Shown one piece after another: positions 1 through 7,302 of a stretch of DNA of 64,000 bases. A program made the translations under genes and the position numbers. Source of the stretch: Lysobacter_L cavernae (GTDB taxonomy: Bacteria > Pseudomonadota > Gammaproteobacteria > Xanthomonadales > Xanthomonadaceae); NCBI RefSeq assembly GCF_042648505.1, contig NZ_JBHRXK010000003.1:310001-374000 (forward strand), given 5' to 3'. The notes beneath the pieces are model-generated. The model saw nothing but the letters and a program-made list of their open reading frames with translations, did no database searches and had not been told where the DNA came from. Numbering within the stretch: the stretch's first letter is position 1; every line of letters starts with the position of its first letter.

Positions 1-1
1 C

Positions 2-205
2 GCCTTCCGCGTGCTCAACCTGTACAAGCTGTACCTGCTGGTCGACGTCGACAACGTGCGCGCGATCCGCATCTACGAGGATGCTGGTTTCCAGCGTGAG
101 GGCGTGCTGATCGACGAGTTCTTCAGCGACGGCCGCTACCACGACGTGGTGCGGATGTGCCTGTTCCAGCATCAGGTGCTGGGGCGTGGTAGCGATCCGG
201 ATTGA
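2..205 (+). CDS. GNAT-family N-acetyltransferase, C-terminal part (5' end outside window)
   Basis: Only the last 67 codons are present; the gene starts upstream of the window. The visible part has the end of the acetyl-CoA fold typical of RimJ/RimL-like acetyltransferases: the N-x-x-A-I-x-I-Y-E-x-A-G-F stretch, followed by E-G, a D-G-R-Y turn and a closing D-V-V-R-M-C-L strand. The family moves an acetyl group from acetyl-CoA to an amine, often an amino sugar or a protein N terminus; the substrate cannot be inferred here. Next comes a palindromic repeat and then a gene on the other strand, so this is the last gene of its transcription unit. Confidence 0.75.
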   Translation, partial: AFRVLNLYKLYLLVDVDNVRAIRIYEDAGFQREGVLIDEFFSDGRYHDVVRMCLFQHQVLGRGSDPD

Positions 206-220
206 GGCGTCGCACAGCCG

Positions 221-325
221 CGTAGGATGGGTTGAGCCGGAGGCGAAACCCATCGTTGCCATGATGGAATGGCTGTCCCCGTTGGCCTGCGTTGATGGGT
301 TTCGCTTCGCCCTACCCATCCTACG
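221..325. repeat. Intergenic palindromic repeat (CGTAGGATGGGT type)
   Basis: The left arm CGTAGGATGGGTTGAGC reappears inverted as a right arm ending ACCCATCCTACG, with a second matching block GGCGAAACCCATC / GATGGGTTTCGC further in. The centre of about 40 bp does not pair. The element could fold into a long hairpin in RNA and may end transcription of the GNAT gene. It resembles REP-like intergenic palindromes; a shorter cousin beginning GTAGGTCGGGTT lies at 38744-38807. Confidence 0.8.
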
Positions 326-355
326 TGCTTGCATGTCTAGACTATGGCCGCGCGG

Positions 356-790
356 TTATGGACTTAGCCCCCAATTGTTCTCGTAGCGGGCGAGCGGCTC
401 ACGGTTGAGCTTGGCAAAGGACACGTCCCTGTTGTGTGGGTCTTTTCTGGTGGGGAGAGGCTTATTGCCGAACTCTCTTGCGACCGAGAAAGGAACTACC
501 CAGGAGCGAACGGCGACATTGACTGGTAAGAACAGAAAAACAAGCCAGTCACACTCAAGCCGCTCATCAAAGATGAACCAGCTGCCGGCTTTCCAACTGG
601 CTGTCTCGCTGCGGGTTTTGACGCTTACACGCACCAGCCCCTGGCCGGACTCGACCGCGAGGTCATAGCCGGTCCAGCCATCGGGCATTTTTGATGCGGG
701 CTTGCCGGCAAAGGTGAACTGGCTGAGCGCGTAGTGCTCGCCCGCGTCTCCCAACATCTTTGTGGTGACGTTGCCTCCGGCTGCCGACAT
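356..790 (-). CDS. Solitary protein with a PDDEXK nuclease-like core, function unknown
   Basis: A 144-residue protein. The ATG at 790 is chosen because AAGGAG lies 6 nt upstream; an earlier in-frame start lacks such a site. The N-terminal half has the layout of small PDDEXK-fold proteins: G-D-A-G-E-H-Y (Glu18), then Y-D-L (Asp43), then V-S-V-K-T-R (Lys58). The residue two before Lys58 is Ser rather than the usual Glu or Gln, so catalysis is uncertain. The C-terminal half has aromatic strands and a basic tail. There is no signal peptide and no partner gene: the upstream neighbour is a cyclophilin in the same direction and downstream is a palindrome. It could be a nuclease, an endonuclease-like remnant or a non-catalytic relative. 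Confidence 0.55.
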   Translation of the reverse strand: MSAAGGNVTTKMLGDAGEHYALSQFTFAGKPASKMPDGWTGYDLAVESGQGLVRVSVKTRSETASWKAGSWFIFDERLECDWLVFLFLPVNVAVRSWVVPFSVAREFGNKPLPTRKDPHNRDVSFAKLNREPLARYENNWGLSP

Positions 791-857
791 GTTTGCTCCT
801 TGGCCAAACTGCACAAACGACACAGGATCGGCCGTGCTCCGGTCGAAGCCGGCGACC

Positions 858-1853
858 TTACTTGCGTGCCTTCTTCCCCTTCGCTGACGGTGCCTTCTGG
901 GCCTGCGCTGGTGCCACCGGCGGCGCCCGCGTCGGCAACGGCACGTTGCATAGATCGATATGCCCGGCCATGTGCTTGTACCAGTCGTCGCGGCGGTTGC
1001 GGCGTGCTTCGACCAGTTCGGCGAACGCCGGCGTGCCGGTGCGCAGCACCTCGATCGCGGTGCGCTCCTTCTTCGGCACGTCGGCGGCCAGGCGGATCGC
1101 CTGGATCGGGGTGCGTTGCGTGGGCTGCACGTAGAAACCGAGCGGGCCGGTGCCGCGCGGCAGCACCGACAGCAGCTCGATGCCCTGGACGACGCGGCCG
1201 ACTACGGTGATGTTGCGGTCAAGCTGGCGCGGTGACTGGCCGGTGACGACATACAGTTCGGTGCCGTTGCTGGAATCGGCGGCGACGTCGCGGCCGGCGC
1301 CGACGGTGCCGTAGCAATGCGCCATCCAGGCGGTCTTGGCGGCGGGGTCGCGCGCGGCGGGGAAACCGTCGACGAAGCCGACCTCCGGCGCCCAGCCGTC
1401 CGCATCGGGCAGCCGGTCGAACACCAGGCCGTCGCTCTTGCGCGCGAACTCGGCCGGCAGCTTGGCCTTGGCGCCGCGGCCGAGCGGCTTGCGGTCCTTG
1501 TCGTCCTCGGCCGGGTCGCCCCATTGCACGACGAAGTTGTCCTGCGAGCGGTTGATGCTCAGGCCGTTCCAGTAGCCGCTCTTGGCCAGGGCGCGGATGT
1601 TGGCGACATGGGCCGGCGCGAACGCCGGGGCCAGTTCGATGACGACGCGGCCGTTGGCCAGATCCAGGTACAGCGTGTTCTTCGGGTCGAGCGTGCGCCA
1701 GTCACCGGCTTGGGTGGCGTCGAGGATTTCCTGCATCGAACGCAGCTTGGCTGCAGGCGTCGCAGGATCCTGGCCGCCGGCATGAGCGGCGGAAAAGGCG
1801 ATCAGCAGGGCGGGTGACAACAGGACGGACGACCACAGGCGTGGTTTCGACAC
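858..1853 (-). CDS. Periplasmic cyclophilin-type peptidyl-prolyl isomerase
   Basis: A 331-residue protein from a GTG start. The N terminus is a signal peptide ending near A-H-A-G. The body is a cyclophilin fold: Y-L-D-L-A-N-G-R-V-V-I-E-L-A opens it, F-A-P-A-H-V-A-N-I-R-A-L follows, and the central part has D-N-F-V-V-Q-W-G-D and a late G-R-V-V-Q-G-I-E strand. Long inserts make it larger than PpiA-type cyclophilins (about 190 residues). The last 40 residues are a Pro/Ala/Lys-rich tail. It should catalyse cis-trans isomerisation of prolyl bonds in exported proteins, but the usual F-x-F-H-R motif is altered to L-S-I-N-R-S, so activity may be weak. Confidence 0.85.
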   Translation of the reverse strand: MSKPRLWSSVLLSPALLIAFSAAHAGGQDPATPAAKLRSMQEILDATQAGDWRTLDPKNTLYLDLANGRVVIELAPAFAPAHVANIRALAKSGYWNGLSINRSQDNFVVQWGDPAEDDKDRKPLGRGAKAKLPAEFARKSDGLVFDRLPDADGWAPEVGFVDGFPAARDPAAKTAWMAHCYGTVGAGRDVAADSSNGTELYVVTGQSPRQLDRNITVVGRVVQGIELLSVLPRGTGPLGFYVQPTQRTPIQAIRLAADVPKKERTAIEVLRTGTPAFAELVEARRNRRDDWYKHMAGHIDLCNVPLPTRAPPVAPAQAQKAPSAKGKKARK

Positions 1854-1931
1854 GGCGGAATTCCCCAGGCGGATGATCGGGCGATTCTGGCCCAGCGCCG
1901 CGGCGACGACCAGTCCGGCCTGCGTGCGGGA

Positions 1932-2426
1932 TCACAGGCGAGCGCCGTCGCCGCCGTGCCTGGTGTTGCCTGCGGTCCGGGCGACCTTGCGCGCCGTCTT
2001 GGTGGCGGCCTTCTTGGCGGCTTTGCGGGCCGTCTTCTTCGCGATCTTTTTGGCCGGGCGCTTGGCGGCTTTCTTCACGGTTTTCTTGGCCGTCTTGCGG
2101 GTGGTTTTACGCACGGTCTTGCTGGCGGTCTTCTTGGTCGCTTTCCTGGCGGCCTTGCTGACCGTTTTCTTTGCGACCTTCGTGGTCGCCTTCCTGGCGG
2201 TTTTTTTCGTGCTCTTGCGGGCGGTCTTGCTGGTTTTCTTCGCCGTCTTGCTGGCACCACGGCCCGATCCGGACTTCTTGCCGCCGCCGTCGCGCTTGTT
2301 GACCGTGGCCCAGGCGATGCGCTCGGCGTCCTCTTCCGAGCGGCCCTGTTCGCGCTCGCTGTCTTCGATGTGTTCGGCCTGGCGTTTTTGCTTCTCGGTG
2401 TAGGCGGATTTGTCGCCGCGTGGCAT
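1932..2426 (-). CDS. Histone H1-like Lys/Ala-rich protein with a conserved acidic head
   Basis: A 164-residue protein with GAGGAG a few bases before its ATG. Residues 1 to about 50 form a compact head beginning M-P-R-G-D-K-S-A-Y-T, with acidic helices and A-W-A-T-V-N-K. This head occurs alone in many proteobacteria, where it is often labelled plasmid stabilisation protein without proof. From about residue 55 the protein is almost only Lys, Ala, Thr and Arg in A-K-K-T / A-R-K-A repeats, like the tail of eukaryotic H1 and of AlgP/HctB-type bacterial proteins. The tail should bind DNA non-specifically and may help compact the nucleoid. The repeat makes the gene prone to length change. Confidence 0.75.
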   Translation of the reverse strand: MPRGDKSAYTEKQKRQAEHIEDSEREQGRSEEDAERIAWATVNKRDGGGKKSGSGRGASKTAKKTSKTARKSTKKTARKATTKVAKKTVSKAARKATKKTASKTVRKTTRKTAKKTVKKAAKRPAKKIAKKTARKAAKKAATKTARKVARTAGNTRHGGDGARL

Positions 2427-2540
2427 GTCGGGTCTCCTCGCTGCGAGGGATATCGCTGCGCGGGTCGTCTTAGCAGGTCGGGGGTCGACGCCATGAAAAT
2501 GCAGGGCGGATGACTAATGGCAGGGTCGGTATATCGAAGT

Positions 2541-2548
2541 TAGTACTA
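2541..2548. promoter_or_regulatory. Candidate PadR operator (TAGTACTA palindrome)
   Basis: A perfect 8-bp palindrome TAGTACTA lies 29 nt before the padR start, in the AT-richest part of this intergenic stretch. PadR regulators usually repress their own promoter through a short palindrome there, so it is a plausible operator. The assignment rests on position and symmetry only. Confidence 0.4.
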
Positions 2549-2576
2549 CCTTGGCGTCGAGACAGCCAGACCCGCC

Positions 2577-2942
2577 ATGACCGACCTCGACAGCCACCTG
2601 CGGAAATTCCAGAAGGAACTCAGCGCCGGCACCGTGTCGCTGGCGTTGCTGGCCGTGCTGGGCGCCGCCAAGGAGCCGATGTACGGCTACCAGATCGCCA
2701 AGCGGCTGGAGCGCGAGGGCGAAGGCGTGCTCAGCGGCAAGCAAAGCGCGCTGTATCCGGTGCTGCGCAACCTCAGCGCGGCCGGCCTGCTCGACAGCCA
2801 CGTCGAGCCCTCCCTGTCCGGCCCACCGCGCCGCTACTACCGCATCACCGACGCAGGCCGCGAGGTCCTGCGCGAATGGAGCGCCGCCTGGCGCGCCACC
2901 CGTGATTCCGTCGATTCCGTCCTTGAAGGACTGCCCAAATGA
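2577..2942 (+). CDS. PadR-family transcriptional regulator
   Basis: A 121-residue winged-helix protein. The PadR signature is complete: L-A-V-L-G-A-A-K-E-P-M-Y-G-Y-Q-I-A-K-R-L, then S-A-L-Y-P-V-L-R-N-L-S-A-A-G-L-L for the recognition helix region, and P-P-R-R-Y-Y-R-I-T-D-A-G for the wing. It binds DNA as a dimer and normally represses a neighbouring gene until a ligand or stress signal releases it. Its stop codon overlaps the start of the next gene (ATGA), so the two proteins are translationally coupled, as is common for PadR genes with a membrane sensor-domain partner. A TAGTACTA palindrome upstream may be its own operator. Confidence 0.9.
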   Translation: MTDLDSHLRKFQKELSAGTVSLALLAVLGAAKEPMYGYQIAKRLEREGEGVLSGKQSALYPVLRNLSAAGLLDSHVEPSLSGPPRRYYRITDAGREVLREWSAAWRATRDSVDSVLEGLPK

Positions 2943-3865
2943 ACGCGTCGAACACTTTCAACGCTGCCCTGCCGACCACGATCCCCGACTACCTCGAACG
3001 GCTGCGCAAGTCGCTGGCCGGCGCCGATCCGGCGCTGGTGCAGGACGCGCTGTACGACGCCGAGGAGTACCTGCGCTCGGAGCTGGCAGAGAATCCCGGC
3101 AAGAGCGAGGCCGAGGTGATCGCCGCGGTCGCCGGCAGTTACGGTGCCCCAGACGAGGTCGCCGACATCTACCGCGACACCGAGGTGACGGTGCAGACCG
3201 CACTGCGGCCGCCGCCGCCGCGGCCACGCGAATCCCTGCTGGGCCGATTCTTCGGTGTCGCCGCCGAACCGCGCACCTATGCCGCGCTGTTCTACATGTT
3301 GCTGTCGCTGGCGACCGGCATCTTCTACTTCACCTGGGTGGTGTTCGGCATCAGCTTCTCGGCGGGCATGTCGGTGCTGATCGTCGGCATTCCGGTGTTG
3401 ATCCTGTACTTCGGCTCGGTGCGGATCCTGTCGTTGGTCGAGGGCCGCATCGTCGAGGTCATGCTCGGCGAGCGCATGCCGCGGCGACCGCTGTACAGCG
3501 AGCGCGGCAAGCCGTGGCTGGAGCGGATCAAGGACATGTTCATCGACCCGCGCACCTGGTCGACGCAGCTGTATTTCCTGCTGATGCTGCCGCTGGGTGT
3601 CGCCTACTTCGTGCTGGCGGTGATCGGCCTGAGCCTCTCTCTGTCGCTGATTGTCGCGCCGGTGGCGCTGCTGTTCGGCGCGTCCGGGTATTTCGAGCTG
3701 GACGGCATCAACCTGGTCATGCAGCACCAGCCCTGGGCCTGGCCGCTGGTCTTCATCGCCGGCGTGCTGCTGTTGTTCTGCACCTTGCATGTGGCACGCG
3801 CCATCGGCGCGCTGCACGGCCAGCTGGCCAAGCACATGCTGGTGAAATCGGCCCAGTACTACTGA
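2939..3865 (+). CDS. Membrane protein with sensor domain, partner of PadR
   Basis: A 308-residue protein. The first 85 residues are a soluble helical domain resembling the DUF1700 head (Y-L-E-R-L-R-K-S-L, then Y-D-A-E-E-Y-L and G-A-P-D-E-V-A). Behind it lie four to six hydrophobic segments, in two pairs separated by a basic loop (M-L-G-E-R-M-P-R-R-P) and ending near the C terminus, as in the putative-sensor family. Proteins of this kind pair with PadR regulators and are thought to report on envelope state. The ATGA overlap with padR supports joint function. The exact signal is unknown. Confidence 0.75.
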   Translation: MNASNTFNAALPTTIPDYLERLRKSLAGADPALVQDALYDAEEYLRSELAENPGKSEAEVIAAVAGSYGAPDEVADIYRDTEVTVQTALRPPPPRPRESLLGRFFGVAAEPRTYAALFYMLLSLATGIFYFTWVVFGISFSAGMSVLIVGIPVLILYFGSVRILSLVEGRIVEVMLGERMPRRPLYSERGKPWLERIKDMFIDPRTWSTQLYFLLMLPLGVAYFVLAVIGLSLSLSLIVAPVALLFGASGYFELDGINLVMQHQPWAWPLVFIAGVLLLFCTLHVARAIGALHGQLAKHMLVKSAQYY

Positions 3866-3981
3866 GCCGACGGCCGGCGCGATGCGCGGCAGGAATGCGG
3901 CCGGGTTAACAGTACCGTCGCGCCGCCTGGCCTACCTTGCGGACGCGGGAAGTTTGCCGCGCTCATCCAAGGAGAAAGGGC

Positions 3982-4203
3982 ATGCGTCGTATCCGGATCT
4001 TGGCAGTGGCTTTGGCGGTAGGTGTGATGGCAGCCGCGTCGTTCAGTGCGATGGCGAACTGGCAGGGCACCTGGAGGTACTACGACGAGGAAGGCGCGCT
4101 GGTCGGTTCGTGGACTGCCGGTTGCGGTGCGGCCGACGGCCGTTGGGGCGTGGCGACTGGCAACAGGGTGTTCATCCAGGGCTGCAATACCGCCACCGAG
4201 TAA
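3982..4203 (+). CDS. Small secreted protein, DUF6289-like
   Basis: A 73-residue product. The ATG at 3982 follows AAGGAGA; an in-frame start 45 nt further up lacks a site and would spoil the signal peptide. Residues 1-26 are a classic signal peptide (M-R-R-I-R-I-L, a hydrophobic core, cleavage after S-A-M-A). The mature 47 residues begin N-W-Q-G-T-W-R-Y-Y and contain two Cys (in T-A-G-C-G and I-Q-G-C-N) that may form a disulphide in the periplasm. The pattern resembles the small DUF6289 family, which has no known role. A strong hairpin terminator follows, so it is probably a single-gene unit. Confidence 0.7.
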   Translation: MRRIRILAVALAVGVMAAASFSAMANWQGTWRYYDEEGALVGSWTAGCGAADGRWGVATGNRVFIQGCNTATE

Positions 4204-4226
4204 GGGACGGTCTGGGTAACTGTCGA

Positions 4227-4252
4227 GAAGCCCCGCCGATTGGCGGGGCTTC
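4227..4252 (+). terminator. Hairpin terminator after the small secreted gene
   Basis: An 11-bp perfect stem, GAAGCCCCGCC / GGCGGGGCTTC, with a GATT loop sits 23 nt after the stop codon. It lies between convergent genes and may serve both strands, although no long T-run follows. Confidence 0.7.
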
Positions 4253-4271
4253 TGGCTTCACGTCTATCGCC

Positions 4272-4553
4272 TCAGAAATCGAAAAGCTCGCCGAGCAGGT
4301 TCTTTTTCTTCTTGTACTTGTAATGGTCCGAATGTCCGCCGTGATGACCGCGCGTGTCGTATTGCGGCGGAGGCGGAGGGCTCTGGGGGCGTGGAGCGGC
4401 AGGCGGCGCGGCCTCGCTGGAGGCGCGCTCGATCAGCTTGTCCAGCTCGCCGCGGTCCAGCCAGACGCCGCGGCATTGCGGGCAATAGTCGATCTCGATG
4501 CCTTGGCGATCGGTCATCGCCAGTTTGACGTCGCGGCAGACGGGGCAATCCAT
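4272..4553 (-). CDS. Zinc-ribbon protein of the zf-TFIIB type
   Basis: A 93-residue protein. The ATG at 4553 is used because GAGGA stands 7 nt before it and the zinc ribbon begins immediately. Two CxxC pairs, Cys3/Cys6 and Cys24/Cys27, form the ribbon (M-D-C-P-V-C and Y-C-P-Q-C-R-G-V-W-L-D-R-G-E-L). This C-P-x-C-x-G-x-W-x-D-x-x-E pattern is the signature of zf-TFIIB small proteins. A Pro/Gln-rich linker and a basic H-Y-K-Y-K-K-K-K segment follow, ending L-L-G-E-L-F-D-F. The family probably binds nucleic acid or protein, but no role is established. It is co-directional with the PHB depolymerase upstream and 59 nt from it. Confidence 0.8.
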   Translation of the reverse strand: MDCPVCRDVKLAMTDRQGIEIDYCPQCRGVWLDRGELDKLIERASSEAAPPAAPRPQSPPPPPQYDTRGHHGGHSDHYKYKKKKNLLGELFDF

Positions 4554-4612
4554 CGGGAGTTCCTCAGGTTGAAGGACGGGAACCAAGAAGGTCTGGGCGT
4601 GACGCCGAAGAA

Positions 4613-5896
4613 TCAAGCACCCGTGGTCGAGGCGGCCTCGGCATGGCGGGCGATGAAATCGCGCACCTGCGGATACACTTGGGTGCGCCAGCGGCGACCG
4701 CTGAAGATGCCGTAGTGACCGGCGCCGGGGACCGTGAGGTGTTCACGGTCGGCCTGGGCGATGCCACTGCACAGTGCGTGCGCGGCGCGGGTCTGGCCCT
4801 GGCCGGAGATGTCGTCGAGCTCGCCCTCGATGGTCAGCAGCGCGGTGCCGTGGATCTGCGACGGGTCGACGCGCTCGCCGTTGACCTCCCACAGCCCGCG
4901 CGGCAGCAGGTGCTCCTGGAACACGATGCGCACGGTGTCGAGGTAGTACTCGGCAGGCATGTCGAGCACAGCGTTGTACTCGTCGTAGAAGCGGCGGTGC
5001 GCGTCGGCGTCCTCGAGGTCGCCCTTGACCAGGTCCTGGTAGAAGTCCCAGTGCGACTGGAAGTGGCGCTCGGGGTTCATCGCCATGAAGCCACCGTGCT
5101 GCAGGAACCCCGGGTAGACGCGGCGGCCGTGGCCCGGGTAACTCGTCGGCACCGGGTGGATCAAATTGCCCTCGAACCACCACAGCGGCTTGTGCGTGGC
5201 CAGGTCGTTGACCGGGGTCGGGCTCTCGCGCGTGTCGATCGGTCCGCCCATCATCACCAGCGAGCGCGGCGTGGCCTCGCCACGCGCGGCCATCAGCGAC
5301 ACCGCCGCCAGTACCGGCACGGTCGGCTGGCACACGCTGATCACGTGCAGGGTGTCGGCGCCGATCAGGCGGATGAACTCCTCGATGTAGGCGACGTAGT
5401 CGTCCAGCGTGAACGCGCCTTCCTCGAGCGGCACCATGCGCGCATCGACCCAATCGGTGATGTAGACCTTGTGGTCGCGCAGCAGCGTCTTCACTGTGTC
5501 GCGTAGCAGCGTGCTGTGGTGGCCTGACAGCGGGGCGACCACCAGCACCGGCGGGTCGTTCTTGAGCTCGCGCAGGTTGCCGGCATCGTCGGCATAGCGC
5601 TTGAAGCGCAGCAACCGGCAGAACGGCTTGTGCAGCATCTCGCGTTCGACCACCGGGTAGGCGACGCCGTCGATCTCGAGTGAGTGGATGCCGAACTCGG
5701 GTTTTTCGTAATCCTTGCCGATGCGATACATCAGCTCGCAACCGGCGGCCAGCTGCGCGGCGCCGGGCGTGCTCGACAACCAGCTGCCGGGCGCGGAGAA
5801 CATCTTGGCGCTCGCCTCGGCCCAGTAGGTCATCGGCGCCATCCAGGCGCGGCCGAGTTCGTGCATCTGGTAAAGAAACATTGCGTCGGAATCCAT
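4613..5896 (-). CDS. phaZ: Intracellular polyhydroxyalkanoate (PHB) depolymerase
   Basis: A 427-residue alpha/beta hydrolase of the intracellular PHB depolymerase family, which releases 3-hydroxybutyrate from storage granules. The catalytic nucleophile is Cys189 in the lipase-box-like V-I-S-V-C-Q-P-T, as in the Ralstonia enzyme. The acid is the Asp of E-G-E-L-D-D-I-S-G, and the base is the His of G-A-G-H-Y-G-I-F-S-G. The ATG at 5896 is chosen over a possible ATG at 5881 that would give M-F-L-Y-Q-M-H-E, close to the family's usual start; neither has a strong ribosome site. The frame stays open further upstream but overlaps the next gene. No phaC or phasin gene is nearby. Confidence 0.85.
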   Translation of the reverse strand: MDSDAMFLYQMHELGRAWMAPMTYWAEASAKMFSAPGSWLSSTPGAAQLAAGCELMYRIGKDYEKPEFGIHSLEIDGVAYPVVEREMLHKPFCRLLRFKRYADDAGNLRELKNDPPVLVVAPLSGHHSTLLRDTVKTLLRDHKVYITDWVDARMVPLEEGAFTLDDYVAYIEEFIRLIGADTLHVISVCQPTVPVLAAVSLMAARGEATPRSLVMMGGPIDTRESPTPVNDLATHKPLWWFEGNLIHPVPTSYPGHGRRVYPGFLQHGGFMAMNPERHFQSHWDFYQDLVKGDLEDADAHRRFYDEYNAVLDMPAEYYLDTVRIVFQEHLLPRGLWEVNGERVDPSQIHGTALLTIEGELDDISGQGQTRAAHALCSGIAQADREHLTVPGAGHYGIFSGRRWRTQVYPQVRDFIARHAEAASTTGA

Positions 5897-5988
5897 CTGG
5901 GCCCGCACGGGGCGACATGTTGCGGCGCAGCATAGCGGAAGGTGCCGGTGCCAACGTGAATCGGCAACAGGCCCCGTATGTGTGCCTT

Positions 5989-6600
5989 TCAGCCCAGCCG
6001 TTCGAGCGCGGCCAGGCCGTCGCGCCGATGCGGTGCCAGCCACAGGTGCGAACCGAGCGCGGTGAAGTCCAGCGCTTGCAGCCGCTGCCGGTAGAACTTC
6101 GCCGGCCGCCGCTTGAAGCCATCGTCGTCGCCGTCGGTCTCGTCCTCGCGGGTGTAGGTTTCGAGGAAGGCGACGCCGCCACACAACTCGGCCAAGGCCG
6201 GCAGGCCGCGGTCGAGTTCGCGCGTGTCCAGGTAATGCAGCACGTCGCTGCACACCAGCAGGTCGACCGGCGGGCACGGGCGCAGGTGCTCGAAGTCGCC
6301 GAACCGTGCGTAGCGCAGGTTGCGGCGCGCACCGTAGCGGTTGATCGCGTACTCGCTGCTGTCGAAACCCAGGTACTGCAGCTTGGGGCGCAGCTTCAGC
6401 AACGGCGCGCGCCAAGCGCCTTCGCCGCAACCGATGTCGAGCACGCTGCGGATCGGGCGCTCCAGGTGGTACTCGGCCGAAGCCACGGCCAAGGCGACCT
6501 TGCGCGCCAGCCGGGCCTTGCCGCCGATGGCGAGCTGCTTGAGCGCGGGATCGCGGTACCAGCGTTCGAAATAGGCGTGGTCGTACTGTTTGGAGATCAT
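5989..6600 (-). CDS. Class I SAM-dependent methyltransferase
   Basis: A 203-residue protein starting at the ATG at 6600. Motif I is V-L-D-I-G-C-G-E-G (residues 53-61), which binds S-adenosylmethionine. It is followed by Y-L-G-F-D-S-S-E-Y-A-I for the acidic residue contacting the ribose, and V-D-L-L-V-C-S-D-V-L-H-Y-L for motif IV. The length suits a small-molecule methyltransferase; the substrate is unknown. The open frame continues upstream for 55 codons, but that part is the translation of an intergenic repeat and is not counted as protein. No good ribosome site precedes 6600. Confidence 0.8.
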   Translation of the reverse strand: MISKQYDHAYFERWYRDPALKQLAIGGKARLARKVALAVASAEYHLERPIRSVLDIGCGEGAWRAPLLKLRPKLQYLGFDSSEYAINRYGARRNLRYARFGDFEHLRPCPPVDLLVCSDVLHYLDTRELDRGLPALAELCGGVAFLETYTREDETDGDDDGFKRRPAKFYRQRLQALDFTALGSHLWLAPHRRDGLAALERLG

Positions 6601-6607
6601 GAAAAAT

Positions 6608-6738
6608 CCGTTCGCCCTGAGCGTAGCCGCGTAGCGGCGAAAGCCTGCTCTGAGCTTGTCGAAGGGTCGAAGGGCATGCCGTGACTGCCCGTGCTTCGAC
6701 TTCGCGACGCTGCGCATCGCTACGCTCAACACGAACGG
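6608..6738. repeat. Intergenic repeat with 20-bp inverted ends
   Basis: The end CCGTTCGCCCTGAGCGTAGC returns inverted as GCTACGCTCAACACGAACGG, matching at 17 of 20 positions. Inside lies the widespread CTGAGCTTGTCGAAGGGTCG block. When read as protein it gives the familiar false F-D-K-L-R-A-G peptide. It separates the methyltransferase from the divergent hemJ gene and so carries both upstream regions. Confidence 0.75.
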
Positions 6739-6809
6739 TGAAGGATAGGAGGGGGAACGTGGCATCCTATCGCGCTAAGACCTCATCATGCATCGAAGGG
6801 CCTCACCCG

Positions 6810-7262
6810 ATGACCGCCTATCTCTGGACCAAGACCGCCCACCTCGTGTTCGTGATCGCGTGGATGGCCGCGGTGTTCTACCTGCCGCGGATCCTGGTCA
6901 ACCTGGCCGAGGCCGGCAACGAACAGGCCGTGCGGGCGCGCCTGCTGCTGATGGGGCGGCGCCTGTACCGCTTCGGCCACATCATGTTCGGCTTCGCCTT
7001 CGTGCTCGGCCTGGTGCTGTGGTGGGGCTACAAGCTCGTGTCCGGTTTCCCGACGATGGTGGCGCCGGGCAGCGGCTGGCTGCACGCCAAGCTCGCCCTG
7101 GTCGCGCTGCTGCTGGCGTACTACATCGTCAGCGGGCGCTGGCTCAAGGGCGTCGAGGCCGGCCGCGCGCTGCCGTCGTCGAAGACGCTGCGCTGGTTCA
7201 ACGAATTGCCCGTGCTGCTGCTGGTGGCGGTGGTTTACCTGGTGCTGGCCAAGCCGTTCTGA
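6810..7262 (+). CDS. hemJ: HemJ/CopD-family membrane protein, probable protoporphyrinogen oxidase
   Basis: A 150-residue protein with four hydrophobic helices. The N-terminal helix holds the HemJ signature: the His of T-A-H-L-V-F-V-I-A-W and the following F-Y-L-P-R. A second part has R-L-Y-R-F-G-H-I-M and W-L-H-A-K-L-A-L, and the C terminus has L-R-W-F-N-E-L-P. HemJ oxidises protoporphyrinogen IX to protoporphyrin IX in haem synthesis, in bacteria that lack HemG and HemY. The related CopD name is often used for the same family. Start at ATG 6810, after the repeat. It stands alone, convergent with corA. Confidence 0.75.
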   Translation: MTAYLWTKTAHLVFVIAWMAAVFYLPRILVNLAEAGNEQAVRARLLLMGRRLYRFGHIMFGFAFVLGLVLWWGYKLVSGFPTMVAPGSGWLHAKLALVALLLAYYIVSGRWLKGVEAGRALPSSKTLRWFNELPVLLLVAVVYLVLAKPF

Positions 7263-7302
7263 CGCCACCGCCGGGGATGCACCCGGCGGGACTGCCGTTG
7301 AT

